A stretch of DNA of 64,000 bases from Polyangiaceae bacterium (GCA_020633235.1 JACKEA010000003.1:868001-932000); one strand, 5' to 3'; positions 43,447 to 52,314 are shown, numbered from the stretch's first letter. Program-made: numbers and translations. The notes: generated by a model from the letters alone, not told the origin.

Positions 43447-44010
43447 ATGGGGTCACTGGAAGTGGATTTGACGAGCTTCGGAGCCGACAAGCTCCGAGCC
43501 GCCGTGCTCACTGCCCTGGAGGGGGCTGGCGGCGGTGGATTGCCCTCTGCGGACCGGCTGCGAAAGGGCGCGGCGGCGACGCTCGAAAGCAGCGACGACG
43601 AAGTGAGCACCTACTTCGTATCGATGCTGGAGATCGGCTATCTGATCGCCTCCGCCGACGGCTTCGCCGAGGAGGAGCGACACGCTCTGGCCACGCTCTT
43701 GGAACAGGTCACCGGGAAGGCCGTGAGCCACGACGCTCTGGAGCTGCACTTCCATGACTTGGACGACGCCGTGGAGATGCTTGGACGCCGAGAGCGGCTC
43801 CGCCGCGCTGCGGAAGACTTCACGGGCGGGATGGGCGAAAAAGAAGCCCTGGGCTTCGCTGCGGTGGTCGCCCTCGCGGACGGCAAGCTGGCAGCGCCCG
43901 AAAGCGACGCGTTGCTCGAGCTGGGCGGCCACTTCGGTCTCTCGCCGGAGGACGTTTCGCAGGTGATCGCGGGGGTCGTCACGCGCATCAAGGCAGAGCT
44001 CGAGAACTGA
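43447..44010 (+). CDS. TerB-like domain protein
   Basis: 187 residues from ATG at 43447 (MGSLEVDLTSFG). The body is an all-helical, acidic tandem of TerB-like units (GYLIASADGFAEEERHAL and VVALADGKLAAPESDAL, each with an ADG motif of the type that binds metal in TerB). TerB domains are found in stress and signalling proteins. The next gene, mglA, begins 9 bp downstream. In Myxococcus the partner mglB precedes mglA; here this protein occupies that position. Confidence 0.78.
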   Translation: MGSLEVDLTSFGADKLRAAVLTALEGAGGGGLPSADRLRKGAAATLESSDDEVSTYFVSMLEIGYLIASADGFAEEERHALATLLEQVTGKAVSHDALELHFHDLDDAVEMLGRRERLRRAAEDFTGGMGEKEALGFAAVVALADGKLAAPESDALLELGGHFGLSPEDVSQVIAGVVTRIKAELEN

Positions 44011-44019
44011 GGCGGCAGG

Positions 44020-44601
44020 ATGAGCTTCATCAACCACATGACCAAAGAGATCAACTGCAAGGTCGTGTATTACGGCCCCGGTCTCTGCGGTAAGACGACG
44101 AACCTCCAGTACCTGTTCGAGAAGACGAGCCCCAACGCCAAGGGCAAGATGATCTCGCTCGCCACCGAGACCGAGCGCACGCTCTTCTTCGACTTCATGC
44201 CCATCGATCTCGGCACCGTGAAGGGCTTCAAGATCCGGCTGCACCTGTACACCGTCCCCGGCCAGGTGTTCTACGACGCCAGCCGCAAGCTGATCTTGAA
44301 GGGCGCGGACGGCGTGGTGTTCGTCGCGGATTCCCAGCTCGAGCGCATGGAAGCCAACCAGGAGAGCGTGGAGAACCTGCGCGCCAACTTGATCGAGCAC
44401 GGCATGAACTTGAGCGCGATTCCCTACGTCGTTCAGTACAACAAGCGGGACCTGCCCAACGCCGTGGACGTGGCGGAGCTCCGCACGGCGGTGAACCCGA
44501 CGAACGTGCCGGACTTCGAGGCCAGCGCACGCACCGGCCAGGGAGTGTTCGAGACGCTGAAGGGCGTGTCCCGGGGCGTGCTCCAGAAGCTCACCCGCTA
44601 A
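44020..44601 (+). CDS. mglA: MglA-family small GTPase
   Basis: 193 residues, aligning with M. xanthus MglA throughout. G1 P-loop GPGLCGKTT at 19-27, the Walker B/switch II segment TVPGQ at 78-82, and G4 NKRD at 141-144. MglA is the Ras-like switch that sets the leading pole and drives gliding and type IV pili in myxobacteria. TVPGQ in place of DxxG is the usual MglA variation. No mglB GAP gene is adjacent in this window; it may be elsewhere in the genome. Confidence 0.93.
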   Translation: MSFINHMTKEINCKVVYYGPGLCGKTTNLQYLFEKTSPNAKGKMISLATETERTLFFDFMPIDLGTVKGFKIRLHLYTVPGQVFYDASRKLILKGADGVVFVADSQLERMEANQESVENLRANLIEHGMNLSAIPYVVQYNKRDLPNAVDVAELRTAVNPTNVPDFEASARTGQGVFETLKGVSRGVLQKLTR

Positions 44602-44605
44602 CTCG

Positions 44606-45460
44606 ATGAATCCCGCGCGCGCCGTCACCCAGGACATGAGCGGGAAGGTGTGCCTGGTGACGGGCGCCAACACCGGTATCGGTGCCGTCACGGCTCGGGA
44701 GCTGGCGCACGCCGGGGCGCACGTCGTCTTGGCGTGTCGCAAGAAGGAACGCGCCGAGCCGGTGCTCGCGGAAATCGCAGCGGACGGCGGCAAGGCAGAC
44801 TTCCTGCAACTGGACCTCGCGGATCTAGCGAGCGTGCGGAGCGCCGCGGAGGGGTTCCTGGCGCGGGACCTGCCGCTGCACGTGCTGGTGAACAACGCCG
44901 GGCTCGCCGGTCAGCGCGGCATCACCAAGGACGGCTTCGAGCTGGCCTTCGGCGTGAACCACTTGGGCCACTTCCTGTTCACGCTGCTGCTCTTGGACAA
45001 GCTGAAGGAGTCCGCGCCGGCGCGCATCGTGATCGTCTCGAGCGGCAACCACTACAAGGCCGCTGGCTTCGATTGGGAGGCCGTGCGGAAGTCCACCGCG
45101 AGCGTGACCGGGTTGCCGGAATACAGCGCCAGCAAGCTCGCCAACGTGCTCTTCGCGAAGGAGCTCACGCGGCGGCTGCCGGCCGACGTCACGACCTACT
45201 CGCTGCATCCGGGGGTGGTAGCCTCGGACGTGTGGCGCGGCGTGCCGTGGCCTTTTCGCTCCATCATGAAGCTGTTCATGGTCAGCAACGAAGAAGGCGC
45301 CCAGACCTCGCTGTACTGCGCCACGTCCCCCGAGCTGGCGGGCGAGAGCGGCAAGTACTACGACCGCTGCCGCGAGAAGCGCCCGAACCGCGTGGCGGGG
45401 GACGAAGCCCTGGCACGCGAGCTGTGGGACAAGAGCGTGGCGTGGACGAGCGCCCCATGA
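44606..45460 (+). CDS. Short-chain dehydrogenase/reductase
   Basis: 284 residues, 4 bp after mglA. The classical SDR motifs are present: VTGANTGIG (NAD(P) binding) at about 18-26, NNAG, and the catalytic YSASK with Tyr and Lys. It resembles retinol-dehydrogenase-like SDRs (long C-terminal segment with EEGAQTSLYCATSPE). An internal ATG at 44636 (MSGKVCLVTG) is another possible start. The reaction is reduction or oxidation of a carbonyl/alcohol; substrate not assignable. The stop overlaps the metallophosphoesterase start. Confidence 0.88.
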   Translation: MNPARAVTQDMSGKVCLVTGANTGIGAVTARELAHAGAHVVLACRKKERAEPVLAEIAADGGKADFLQLDLADLASVRSAAEGFLARDLPLHVLVNNAGLAGQRGITKDGFELAFGVNHLGHFLFTLLLLDKLKESAPARIVIVSSGNHYKAAGFDWEAVRKSTASVTGLPEYSASKLANVLFAKELTRRLPADVTTYSLHPGVVASDVWRGVPWPFRSIMKLFMVSNEEGAQTSLYCATSPELAGESGKYYDRCREKRPNRVAGDEALARELWDKSVAWTSAP

Positions 45461-46602
45461 GCACCCTGGTTCTGGCGGATCTGCACCTCGCGCCGGAAGG
45501 TACACGCGGCGCGAGCACGGATCTCGCGCGCCTGGTCCAGCGCCACGCCGGAGACGAGATCTTGCTCGCAGGGGACAGCTTCGATCTGTCGGTGGACCCG
45601 GCGGGCAGCGATCCGGCGCGGTCCCTTGCGGCGTTGCTCGCTCCCCACACGGAGCTAGCGGCGGCGCTTCGCGCCCATCTCCAGGCAGGCCACCCGCTGA
45701 CACTGCTCGGCGGCAATCACGACGCTGGCGTGGCCACCACGCGCGCGGCGCTGCTCGCGTGGCTGGAGCTCACGGACGCCGCACCGCTCACGCTACCGGT
45801 GTGGTTCGTGCGACGAAGCGGCGTGCACATCGAGCACGGCCACGTCTTCGATCCGGACAACGCCCCGACCCATCCGCTCGCCGGCTGGAGCGCCCACACG
45901 GAGCCCCTCGGCATTGCCCTCACGCGCCGCTTCCTGGCACCGAGCGGAGCCATGGCCTTTGCTCACGCACACGAAACCACGCCGCTGGCCGGGTTCTTGC
46001 GCACGTTTCGTCTGTATGGGCTGCGCGCGCCGGTGGTGGTCGCGCGCTATTTCGCGACGGCCATCGCCCTGTGCCTGGAGGCCGGCAAACAGCCTGGGCT
46101 CGACGCGGAGCGGACCCTGGGCGCAGCGCGCCTCGAAAGCTTCGCGCGGGAGCACGCGCTGTGTCCGGAGAGCCTCGCGCGCCTCGCCGAAGCCGTTCCC
46201 GCGCCGCGGCATCACGACGCCCGGGAGACCTTCGAGCGGCTGTACTTCGATCGCATCGGCGCCTTCGTGCTGATGACCGGCGCGGGTCTCGCGGCGCTCG
46301 GGGGCAGCACCCCGGCGGCGTTGATGGCCGTCGCCTCGGCCGCCTTCCTCGGCTACAGCGTGAGTCAGGGCGTGAGCCGCTACAACGGAGAGCCGGAGCG
46401 TCGCCTGCGCGACGGCGCCGCATTGGTGCGTCAGCTCACCGGGGCGGAGAGCGTGATCCTCGGACACACCCACCGGGAGGACGAAGCTCCGGGCTACGTG
46501 AACACGGGCTCCTTTGCGTTCTCGCGGCCCATGGGCCGGCCGTATTTGCTGCTCGGCGTGGACGGACGCATCGAGCGCCGCGTGCTTTCGCGAACGGTGT
46601 GA
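45457..46602 (+). CDS. Membrane-associated metallophosphoesterase
   Basis: 381 residues from ATG at 45457 overlapping the SDR stop (ATGA). The calcineurin-like metal-binding motifs are LADLHL, GDSFDL, GGNHDAG, EHGH and GHTH, in the usual order. A region of about 170 residues between GGNHD/EHGH and GHTH contains a probable membrane hairpin (IGAFVLMTGAGLAALGG and MAVASAAFLGY). It is a large insert compared with typical phosphoesterases of this group (LpxH- or YfcE-like). It probably acts on a phosphodiester lipid or nucleotide at the inner membrane; the substrate is unknown. Confidence 0.85.
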   Translation: MSTLVLADLHLAPEGTRGASTDLARLVQRHAGDEILLAGDSFDLSVDPAGSDPARSLAALLAPHTELAAALRAHLQAGHPLTLLGGNHDAGVATTRAALLAWLELTDAAPLTLPVWFVRRSGVHIEHGHVFDPDNAPTHPLAGWSAHTEPLGIALTRRFLAPSGAMAFAHAHETTPLAGFLRTFRLYGLRAPVVVARYFATAIALCLEAGKQPGLDAERTLGAARLESFAREHALCPESLARLAEAVPAPRHHDARETFERLYFDRIGAFVLMTGAGLAALGGSTPAALMAVASAAFLGYSVSQGVSRYNGEPERRLRDGAALVRQLTGAESVILGHTHREDEAPGYVNTGSFAFSRPMGRPYLLLGVDGRIERRVLSRTV

Positions 46603-46621
46603 TGGGGTACATTCCCCGGTC

Positions 46622-47587
46622 ATGCGACACCTCTTCTTGCTCGGCCTCGCCGCCCTCTTGGGCTCCACGCTCGGTTGCGCCACCACCTGCATCGAAGGTG
46701 CGAACGGCGTCACCTGCACCGCCAAGAGCCTCAAGCGCTTCGACGGCGCGCCGCCCCAGGCGCAAGCCTTCAACGTGACGCCCGGAGCGCCGCTGAACAT
46801 CGACGTGCAATACGGCAACGTGCTCGTGACCCGCAGCACGACGCCGCAGGTGATCGTGGAGTTTCGTCCCTTCTGCTACGCCGGCCACGACGAGCAAGCG
46901 ACCGCGCAGCAGTTCTTGACCCAGAACCTGCGCATGACGGCCACCGGCGCGGGCGCCATCACCGCCGTGTCCGGCCGCAATGGCGGCAGCAACGGCCTGG
47001 GGGCAGACGTCATCGTGCGCGTGCCGGACGGCTTCAACGGAGCCATCAACGTGCTGAACCGCGGCGACGGTCCGGTCAACGAGTTCGGCCTCAAGATCGA
47101 AGGCGTGGGCCACGCGACGGCGCTCACCGCGACGAACCAGGCGCTGCTCGGCAGCTGCTGGATCCAGGGCGCGCCCAGCGTGAAGAGCACCACCGTGCAG
47201 TGCCGAAACGGCGTCAGCGTGTTCGACGTGAGTGACGCCGTGAACATCACGAACACGGATCCGCGCCACGACGCGAGCAGCCCCGCCATCACGCTGCGCA
47301 TGGCGTCCGTTTCCCCCGGCAGCCCCGGCGGCACCGTGACGGCCACCTCCGGCAGCGTCGCCGCCACGTTTCCCCGCGCCGGCGGCTACGTGATCCAGGC
47401 GCAGAGCCCGGTGAACGGCGCCGTGCAAGAGGGCAGCGTGCCCCCGAGCTGTCAGCTCAATGCCGCAGCGCCCAACAACAAGACGCTCTCCTGCGGCGGC
47501 GGGCCGGCGTATCGCATCATCGCCGGGGCGCAGCCGGACACCATCGGCCCGCCGCCCCCCGCGAACGTGATGCTCAGCTACCAGTGA
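46622..47587 (+). CDS. Beta-rich secreted lipoprotein (DUF4097-like)
   Basis: 321 residues from ATG at 46622. Signal peptide ending LGCATTC (lipobox). The mature part is a run of short beta strands with Asn/Gly turns, like the right-handed helix of DUF4097/adhesin-like proteins (NVTPGAPLNIDVQYGNVLV and RGDGPVNEFGLKIEG). No enzymatic motif. It probably lies at the cell surface. It follows the phosphoesterase gene by 19 bp and may be co-transcribed. Confidence 0.68.
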   Translation: MRHLFLLGLAALLGSTLGCATTCIEGANGVTCTAKSLKRFDGAPPQAQAFNVTPGAPLNIDVQYGNVLVTRSTTPQVIVEFRPFCYAGHDEQATAQQFLTQNLRMTATGAGAITAVSGRNGGSNGLGADVIVRVPDGFNGAINVLNRGDGPVNEFGLKIEGVGHATALTATNQALLGSCWIQGAPSVKSTTVQCRNGVSVFDVSDAVNITNTDPRHDASSPAITLRMASVSPGSPGGTVTATSGSVAATFPRAGGYVIQAQSPVNGAVQEGSVPPSCQLNAAAPNNKTLSCGGGPAYRIIAGAQPDTIGPPPPANVMLSYQ

Positions 47588-47597
47588 CGTCCGCGCG

Positions 47598-48386
47598 TCA
47601 CTTGCGCGCGACCGCGATGTGCGCCGGGCTTTCGAAGCTCACCTCCTCCACGGGGGCGAAGCGCGAAAGCTCCGTGCGCGCCTCCTTCAGCAACACCGCG
47701 TACTCGGCATCGTCGATCCTGTCAGCCAGCGTCCAGCCCCGCACGTCGGTGTGAACCCAGGCGTCAATCGACGGGAAGCGCGCGATCCCCGTCGGCGTCT
47801 CGATATCCGGCGCGGAAATCCCGGCGCCGTCCAGCAAGCGCAGGAGCTCCCGACGGTCGCCGAGGCAATAGGGAACCCGGAGCTCGCTCGCGACCTCCGC
47901 ACCGAAGAGACGTTGGATGAGAGCCACCATCGCGGCGTACCCCGGCGTGTCTTCCAGAGAAGCCCACACCGCGATCACGAGCGTTCCGCCCCGCCGCAGC
48001 ACTCGCCACATCTCGCTCAGCGCCCGCGCGCGATCCTCGAAGAACATCAGCCCGAACTGGCACGTCACCGCGTCGAAGGTGCCATCGTCCCAAGGCAAGC
48101 TCTCGGCGCGCCCCTCGCGAAACTCGATGTCCGGAGCGCGCGAGCGCGCCACGCGGAGCATGCCGTCGTTTCGATCCAACCCGATCACCCGGCATGCGGA
48201 GATGCGCTTCTTGGCCTCGCGTGCGACCGCTCCGGTGCCGCAGGCGACGTCCAGGAGGGACTGCCCGGGCTCCAGGCGTGCGCGCGCCACGGAGCGCGCC
48301 GCCCACTCGGAGAACAGAGCGGGGAGAAAAAAGCTCTCGTAGATCTCGGCGGCGCTGCCACTCACCTGTCCCTTCGCGTGTTCCAT
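47598..48386 (-). CDS. SAM-dependent methyltransferase
   Basis: 262 residues. Class I methyltransferase motifs: motif I LLDVACGTGAVAREA near residues 45-59, an acidic loop GLDRND and motif IV FDAVTCQFGLMFFEDR. It is most like UbiE/Coq5-type or type-11 methyltransferases acting on small molecules. It is divergent from an HxlR-type regulator gene, and the palindrome between them suggests that the regulator controls it. Confidence 0.88.
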   Translation of the reverse strand: MEHAKGQVSGSAAEIYESFFLPALFSEWAARSVARARLEPGQSLLDVACGTGAVAREAKKRISACRVIGLDRNDGMLRVARSRAPDIEFREGRAESLPWDDGTFDAVTCQFGLMFFEDRARALSEMWRVLRRGGTLVIAVWASLEDTPGYAAMVALIQRLFGAEVASELRVPYCLGDRRELLRLLDGAGISAPDIETPTGIARFPSIDAWVHTDVRGWTLADRIDDAEYAVLLKEARTELSRFAPVEEVSFESPAHIAVARK

Positions 48387-48419
48387 GCTTCTCAGGTACG
48401 CGCGAGGGCTCGCAGCAGA

Positions 48420-48438
48420 AAGTACAAAGACTGTACTT
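48420..48438. promoter_or_regulatory. Palindromic operator between methyltransferase and HxlR genes
   Basis: AAGTACA-AAGAC-TGTACTT is a perfect inverted repeat (7-bp arms, 5-bp spacer). It lies 34 bp from the methyltransferase ATG and 34 bp from the HxlR GTG, exactly between the two divergent promoters. HxlR-type winged-helix dimers bind such GTAC-containing inverted repeats, so autoregulation and control of the methyltransferase are likely. Confidence 0.6.
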
Positions 48439-48471
48439 GGCCGGTTGGGAGCGGTCTGGCAGCCTGACGCT

Positions 48472-49128
48472 GTGCCCAGCTACGGCCAGTACTGTCCCAT
48501 CTCCCGCGCCTCCGAGATCCTCGGCGAGCGCTGGACTCTGCTGCTGGTTCGCAACCTGCTGCTCGGCGCCAAGACGTTCAATGACATCGCCGGTGGAGTT
48601 CCCGGCATGTCGCGCTCACTCCTTTCCAGCCGCCTCAGGGGACTGGAGCAGGCCGGGTTGATTCACATCCATCCGCGAGCCGATCGCCGGGGCAAGGTCT
48701 ATGAGCTGACGGACGCGGGCCGCTCCTTGTGGGACGTGATCGGACCCCTGGCGCAGTGGGGACGCCGCTTTTTGGAGCTGAAGCCGGAGCACACGGATCC
48801 GTCCTTCGTGCTGTGGGCGTGGGTCCACGTCCATCTGCGTCGCGAGCGGCTTCCCAAGCGCCGCGTGGTGGTGCAGTTCGACTTCCCGGAGCAGCCGCCG
48901 CACTACCGCCGCTTCTGGTTCTTGATCGAACGAGGAGAAGCAGAGCTGTGCTACGTGCGGCCCGGCTACGATGAGGATCTGCGGGTGACCGCGAAGAACG
49001 AGCCGTTCACCCGCTGGCACGTGGGAGAGCTTGCTTGGCGTGATGCGCTACGTGCCGGTGACATCCGCGTGGACGGCCCGGGGCCTCTCGCTCGCGCGCT
49101 GCCCACCTGGAACGAACGCGCCGCGTGA
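48472..49128 (+). CDS. HxlR-family transcriptional regulator
   Basis: 218 residues from GTG at 48472 (VPSYGQYCPIS). The HxlR signature is clear: a conserved Cys near residue 8 (QYCPI), GERWTLLLVRNLLLG and a wing PRADRRGKVYELT. Compared with the usual ~110-residue HxlR proteins it has a C-terminal extension of about 100 residues that resembles an SCP2-like or ligand-binding fold. It probably senses a small molecule or redox state. The frame is open upstream to 48385, but that would overlap the operator and the methyltransferase start. Confidence 0.87.
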   Translation: MPSYGQYCPISRASEILGERWTLLLVRNLLLGAKTFNDIAGGVPGMSRSLLSSRLRGLEQAGLIHIHPRADRRGKVYELTDAGRSLWDVIGPLAQWGRRFLELKPEHTDPSFVLWAWVHVHLRRERLPKRRVVVQFDFPEQPPHYRRFWFLIERGEAELCYVRPGYDEDLRVTAKNEPFTRWHVGELAWRDALRAGDIRVDGPGPLARALPTWNERAA

Positions 49129-49154
49129 ACGAGCCGCGGTGTCGCCGTCCGGGC

Positions 49155-49219
49155 CGCGAGGTTCCGCGCCGTACCAACAAGAAGATGTAGAAGGGGTTTG
49201 TCGGTCCGGCGCGGAAACG
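49155..49219. repeat. Full copy of dispersed palindromic element
   Basis: Left arm GTTCCGCGCCGTACCAACAA (49161-49180), loop GAAGATGTAGAAGGGG, right arm TTTGTCGGTCCGGCGCGGAA with AC (49197-49218). The loop is the reverse complement of the loop at 52278-52292, showing that the element has a fixed internal orientation. It sits between the convergent HxlR and lolA-like gene ends. Confidence 0.72.
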
Positions 49220-49223
49220 CCCC

Positions 49224-49934
49224 TCAGGGCTTGATGACCTGAGTCCCCGGCGGCGGCTTGAAGTTGAACTCGCCGGCGGGCACCTTCTCGTTGACGGAAG
49301 GCGTCAGGAAGTCGAAGCGGTTGCGGTTGCCCTGCGCGTCGAGCAACAGCACGCGGCGGACCTGATAGGTGTTCGCGTCGACGTACAAGAGCAGCTTGTT
49401 GTACGCGGGGGTGGCCTTCTTCGGAATGCCTTCCAGCACGTAGCCGCCCTCGAACTTCATCTGCTTGGAGTTGAGCTTGCGCAGCTTGAACTCCTTGCGC
49501 AGGTTGCCGCCTCCCACGAGGAACGCCAGCGCCGCGGGGTACTGGCTCTTGCCCATGGTCTGCTCGTACATCTGCTTGTTCTCGGCCTCGTACACCTTGA
49601 TGTTCTTGCCATCGGAAACGACGCGATTGCCGTTGTTGGTGTACCGCCAGCTCATCTTGCCGGGCTTCTGGAAGATGACGCCGCCCTTGCTGTCCTTGGT
49701 CTTGTTGTAGGCCTTGACCCAGTAGCGCTGCTTGAAGCCGGCCTTGAAGCTCTTGGTCTTGTCGTAGAACTTCTGGACGTTGGTGGCGACCTCGTTGGCG
49801 GAGGGCTCGCCCTTCTTGGGCGCGGGCTTTGCGGGGGCCGCCTTCTTGGGTTGAGCGTTGGCGCCGGTGGGGGCGAGGGTGAGGGGCGCGGCCAAGCCGA
49901 CCAGGAGAGACAGGGCGAGATGCTCGAGCTTCAT
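49224..49934 (-). CDS. lolA: LolA-like outer-membrane lipoprotein carrier
   Basis: 236 residues from ATG at 49934 (MKLEHLALSLLVG). Signal peptide ending ANAQP, a Lys/Pro/Ala linker, then a LolA-type half-open beta-barrel: FYDKTKSFKAGFKQRYW near residues 55-72, a PGKMSWRY segment and a final FKPPPGTQVI. LolA chaperones lipoproteins from the inner membrane (LolCDE) to LolB across the periplasm. The many lipoproteins in the window would be clients. It is preceded on the same strand by ruvC, with a 168-bp gap. Confidence 0.85.
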   Translation of the reverse strand: MKLEHLALSLLVGLAAPLTLAPTGANAQPKKAAPAKPAPKKGEPSANEVATNVQKFYDKTKSFKAGFKQRYWVKAYNKTKDSKGGVIFQKPGKMSWRYTNNGNRVVSDGKNIKVYEAENKQMYEQTMGKSQYPAALAFLVGGGNLRKEFKLRKLNSKQMKFEGGYVLEGIPKKATPAYNKLLLYVDANTYQVRRVLLLDAQGNRNRFDFLTPSVNEKVPAGEFNFKPPPGTQVIKP

Positions 49935-50102
49935 GATTCTTTCGGTTCCTCGACAGAACAAACGGCGATGAGGGCTGTTCCTTGCACCGCTCGGGTCAGG
50001 GGGACAGACGACCCGGGGGCGGAAAAGATTCGCGATATCGCCCGGAAAATCCAGGGGAGTATGCGCTTTTACGTTCGCCCGGGCAGCGGCATTTCCCTGG
50101 GT

Positions 50103-50669
50103 TCAGGCCCCAGCGCGCCGACGGCGTTTTCGGCTGCGGGACCGGCCCGAGAGGGCCGCGATCAGGGCCGGAGACAGTGAACGCTCGCCCAGTCGTTCGG
50201 CGACGGGGCCGAGCCGGAGATGCGTGATGGCCAGGGCCAAGGCGTCCGCCGCGTCCGCCGGAGGCAGCTCCGAGAGGCCGAGCATGGCGCGCACCATCAG
50301 CGCCACCTGGCGCTTGTCCGCCTGCCCGCCACCCGCGATGGTGCGCTTCACCCGAGCCGGGGCGTACTCCGCGATGGGAACCTTGGCGCGCGCCAGACAC
50401 AACAGCACGACACCCCGAGCGTGACCCAGCTTGGCCGCCGCCTGCGCGTCCTTGTGGAAGAACAGCGATTCCACCGAGCTCACTTCCGGAGCGTGCGTCT
50501 CGATCACCTTCGACAGCTCCGTCTCGATGCGACACAGGCGCTCCGAGAGCTCGAGCTTGGCGTTCATCTTGATGACGCCGTGAGCGCGATGGGTGAGCCG
50601 ATTGCCGGATCGGGACACGACGCCCCAGCCGAGGCGCAGGGTGCCGGGATCGATACCGAGGGCAATCAT
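50103..50669 (-). CDS. ruvC: Holliday junction resolvase RuvC
   Basis: 188 residues, with the RNase H-fold metal ligands at the expected places: D7 (GIDPGT), E67 (VESLFF), D139 and D142 (PADAADALA). It resolves Holliday junctions by symmetric cleavage with RuvAB. Basic C-terminus (RSRSRKRRRR). ruvA and ruvB are not adjacent. Divergent from the FAD oxidoreductase gene. Confidence 0.96.
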   Translation of the reverse strand: MIALGIDPGTLRLGWGVVSRSGNRLTHRAHGVIKMNAKLELSERLCRIETELSKVIETHAPEVSSVESLFFHKDAQAAAKLGHARGVVLLCLARAKVPIAEYAPARVKRTIAGGGQADKRQVALMVRAMLGLSELPPADAADALALAITHLRLGPVAERLGERSLSPALIAALSGRSRSRKRRRRAGA

Positions 50670-50744
50670 CCATGAACGCGTACCAGCTGAGGTCGCGGAT
50701 GGAAAGATATTCGTAAGATCCGAGCGATAAACTACGCTGAGCGC

Positions 50745-52256
50745 GTGACCGATCCGGATGCCGTGGTGGTGGGCTCGGGTCCCAATGGGCTCGTGGCCGC
50801 GTGCCGCCTGGCGCGGAGCGGGCTACGGGTGCTGGTGCTGGAAACCAACCCGCGACGCCCGGGGGGCGCGTTGGGCTCGGAGGAAGCCACGCTGCCGGGG
50901 TTCGTGCACGACGTGGGCGCCGCGTTCTTTCCCTTCGGCACCGTGAGCCCCGCGTTCCGGGAGCTCGACCTCGAGCGTTACGGCGTGGAGTGGTTGTACG
51001 GCGAGATCGAGAGCTGTCACCCGGCCCTCGACGGCAGCGTCGCCTGGATCTCACGAGAGCCAGACGCGCGAGCCGCCGGATTCGGCTCGGGGCGCGACGG
51101 AGAAACCTTCGCGCGCCTTGCCGAGTGGCACGACTCCGTGGCCGAAGACCTGATGAGCGGCCTGCTCCGGCCGTTCCCCACCCTGGCTCCCCTCCTTTCG
51201 CTGGGCCTGTCCGGCCTGTGGCGCGTGGCCCGCATCTTCCTGTCCAGCGGACGCGGCCTTTCCCAGCGGCTGTTCGAGAGCGAGGCCGCGCGGCGAGTGC
51301 TCCCGGCGCTGGCGCTGCACACGGACGTGGCGCCCAGCGACCGCTTCGGCGCGGGCTTCGGCTATCTGCTCTCGCTGTCGGCGGCCACGGCGGGCTTTCC
51401 GGTGCCTCGCGGTGGTGCCCGCGCGATCACCAACGCGTTGGTGACGCTCTTGGAAGCCCACGGCGGCCGCCTACGGCTCGGCGCCCGGGTCGATCGAGTG
51501 ATCGTGAAGAAGGGCCGAGCCGTCGCCGTGAAGCTCGCCGACGGCGAAGAGATCGCCGCGCGCCACGCAGTGCTGGCGGACACCGGCGCCCCGGCGCTGT
51601 ACCTGAAGCTGCTCGACGAACGCCACGTACCCGGCCGGGTCCGCTCCAAGATGCGGCGCTTCGCCCGCGGCTTCGGCACCTTCAAGGTGGACTGGGCGCT
51701 CTCGGGGCCGGTGCCCTGGAGCGCGGAGCCGGCGCGCCGGAGCGCCGTGGTGCACACCGGAGAGAGCCTGGACGATCTGGATCGCTTCAGCGCCGAGGTG
51801 CGCGCGGGCCAGCTGCCCGAGCGCCCGTACTTGGTGATCGGTCAACAGAGCCTCTTCGACGACTCCCGCGCTCCGCGCAACCAGCACACGCTGTACGCCT
51901 ACTCCCGCGTGCCGTCGGAGCTTCCCTGGGACGACGCCCGCCAAGTCTTCGCCGATCGCATCGAGCAGCGCATCGAAGAGCTGGCGCCGGGCTTTCGCGG
52001 CAAGATCCAGGGCCGCGCCGTGTGGGCGCCGCCGGATCTGGAAGCCCAGAACGCAAACCTCGTGGGCGGCGACATCGCCGGCGGCTCCGGCGCCTGGAAC
52101 CACCAGCTCGTGTTCCGCCCGGTGTTTCCCTACTTCCGCTACCGCACACCCGTCGCGCGGCTCTACCTGTGCTCCAGCTACGCGCACCCCGGCGCCGGCG
52201 TGCACGGCATGTGCGGCGACAACGCCGCCCTCATGGCGCTGCGCGACATTGGCTAG
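50745..52256 (+). CDS. FAD-dependent oxidoreductase, phytoene-desaturase-like
   Basis: 503 residues from GTG at 50745. The N-terminal dinucleotide-binding motif is VVVGSGPNGLVAA at about 7-19, with ETNPRRPGGALGSEE after the second strand (GG motif). The C-terminal region shows the FAD-binding segment SYAHPGAGVHGMCG. This places it with the carotenoid desaturase/phytoene dehydrogenase-like and CrtI/CrtO-type NAD(P)/FAD enzymes. The substrate may be an isoprenoid but no other crt gene is present. A full palindromic repeat begins on its last base. Confidence 0.88.
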   Translation: MTDPDAVVVGSGPNGLVAACRLARSGLRVLVLETNPRRPGGALGSEEATLPGFVHDVGAAFFPFGTVSPAFRELDLERYGVEWLYGEIESCHPALDGSVAWISREPDARAAGFGSGRDGETFARLAEWHDSVAEDLMSGLLRPFPTLAPLLSLGLSGLWRVARIFLSSGRGLSQRLFESEAARRVLPALALHTDVAPSDRFGAGFGYLLSLSAATAGFPVPRGGARAITNALVTLLEAHGGRLRLGARVDRVIVKKGRAVAVKLADGEEIAARHAVLADTGAPALYLKLLDERHVPGRVRSKMRRFARGFGTFKVDWALSGPVPWSAEPARRSAVVHTGESLDDLDRFSAEVRAGQLPERPYLVIGQQSLFDDSRAPRNQHTLYAYSRVPSELPWDDARQVFADRIEQRIEELAPGFRGKIQGRAVWAPPDLEAQNANLVGGDIAGGSGAWNHQLVFRPVFPYFRYRTPVARLYLCSSYAHPGAGVHGMCGDNAALMALRDIG

Positions 52257-52314
52257 TTTCCGCGGTGGACCAACAAACCCTCTCTACGTTTTTTTGTTGG
52301 TTCGGCGCGGAAAC
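52256..52314. repeat. Full copy of dispersed palindromic element
   Basis: Left arm GTTTCCGCGGTGGACCAACA with AA (52256-52277), loop CCCTCTCTACG and a T-run, right arm TTTGTTGGTTCGGCGCGGAA with AC (52293-52314). Arms of 22 bp pair with three mismatches. It starts at the last base of the oxidoreductase stop codon, so it may also end that transcript. Confidence 0.75.
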
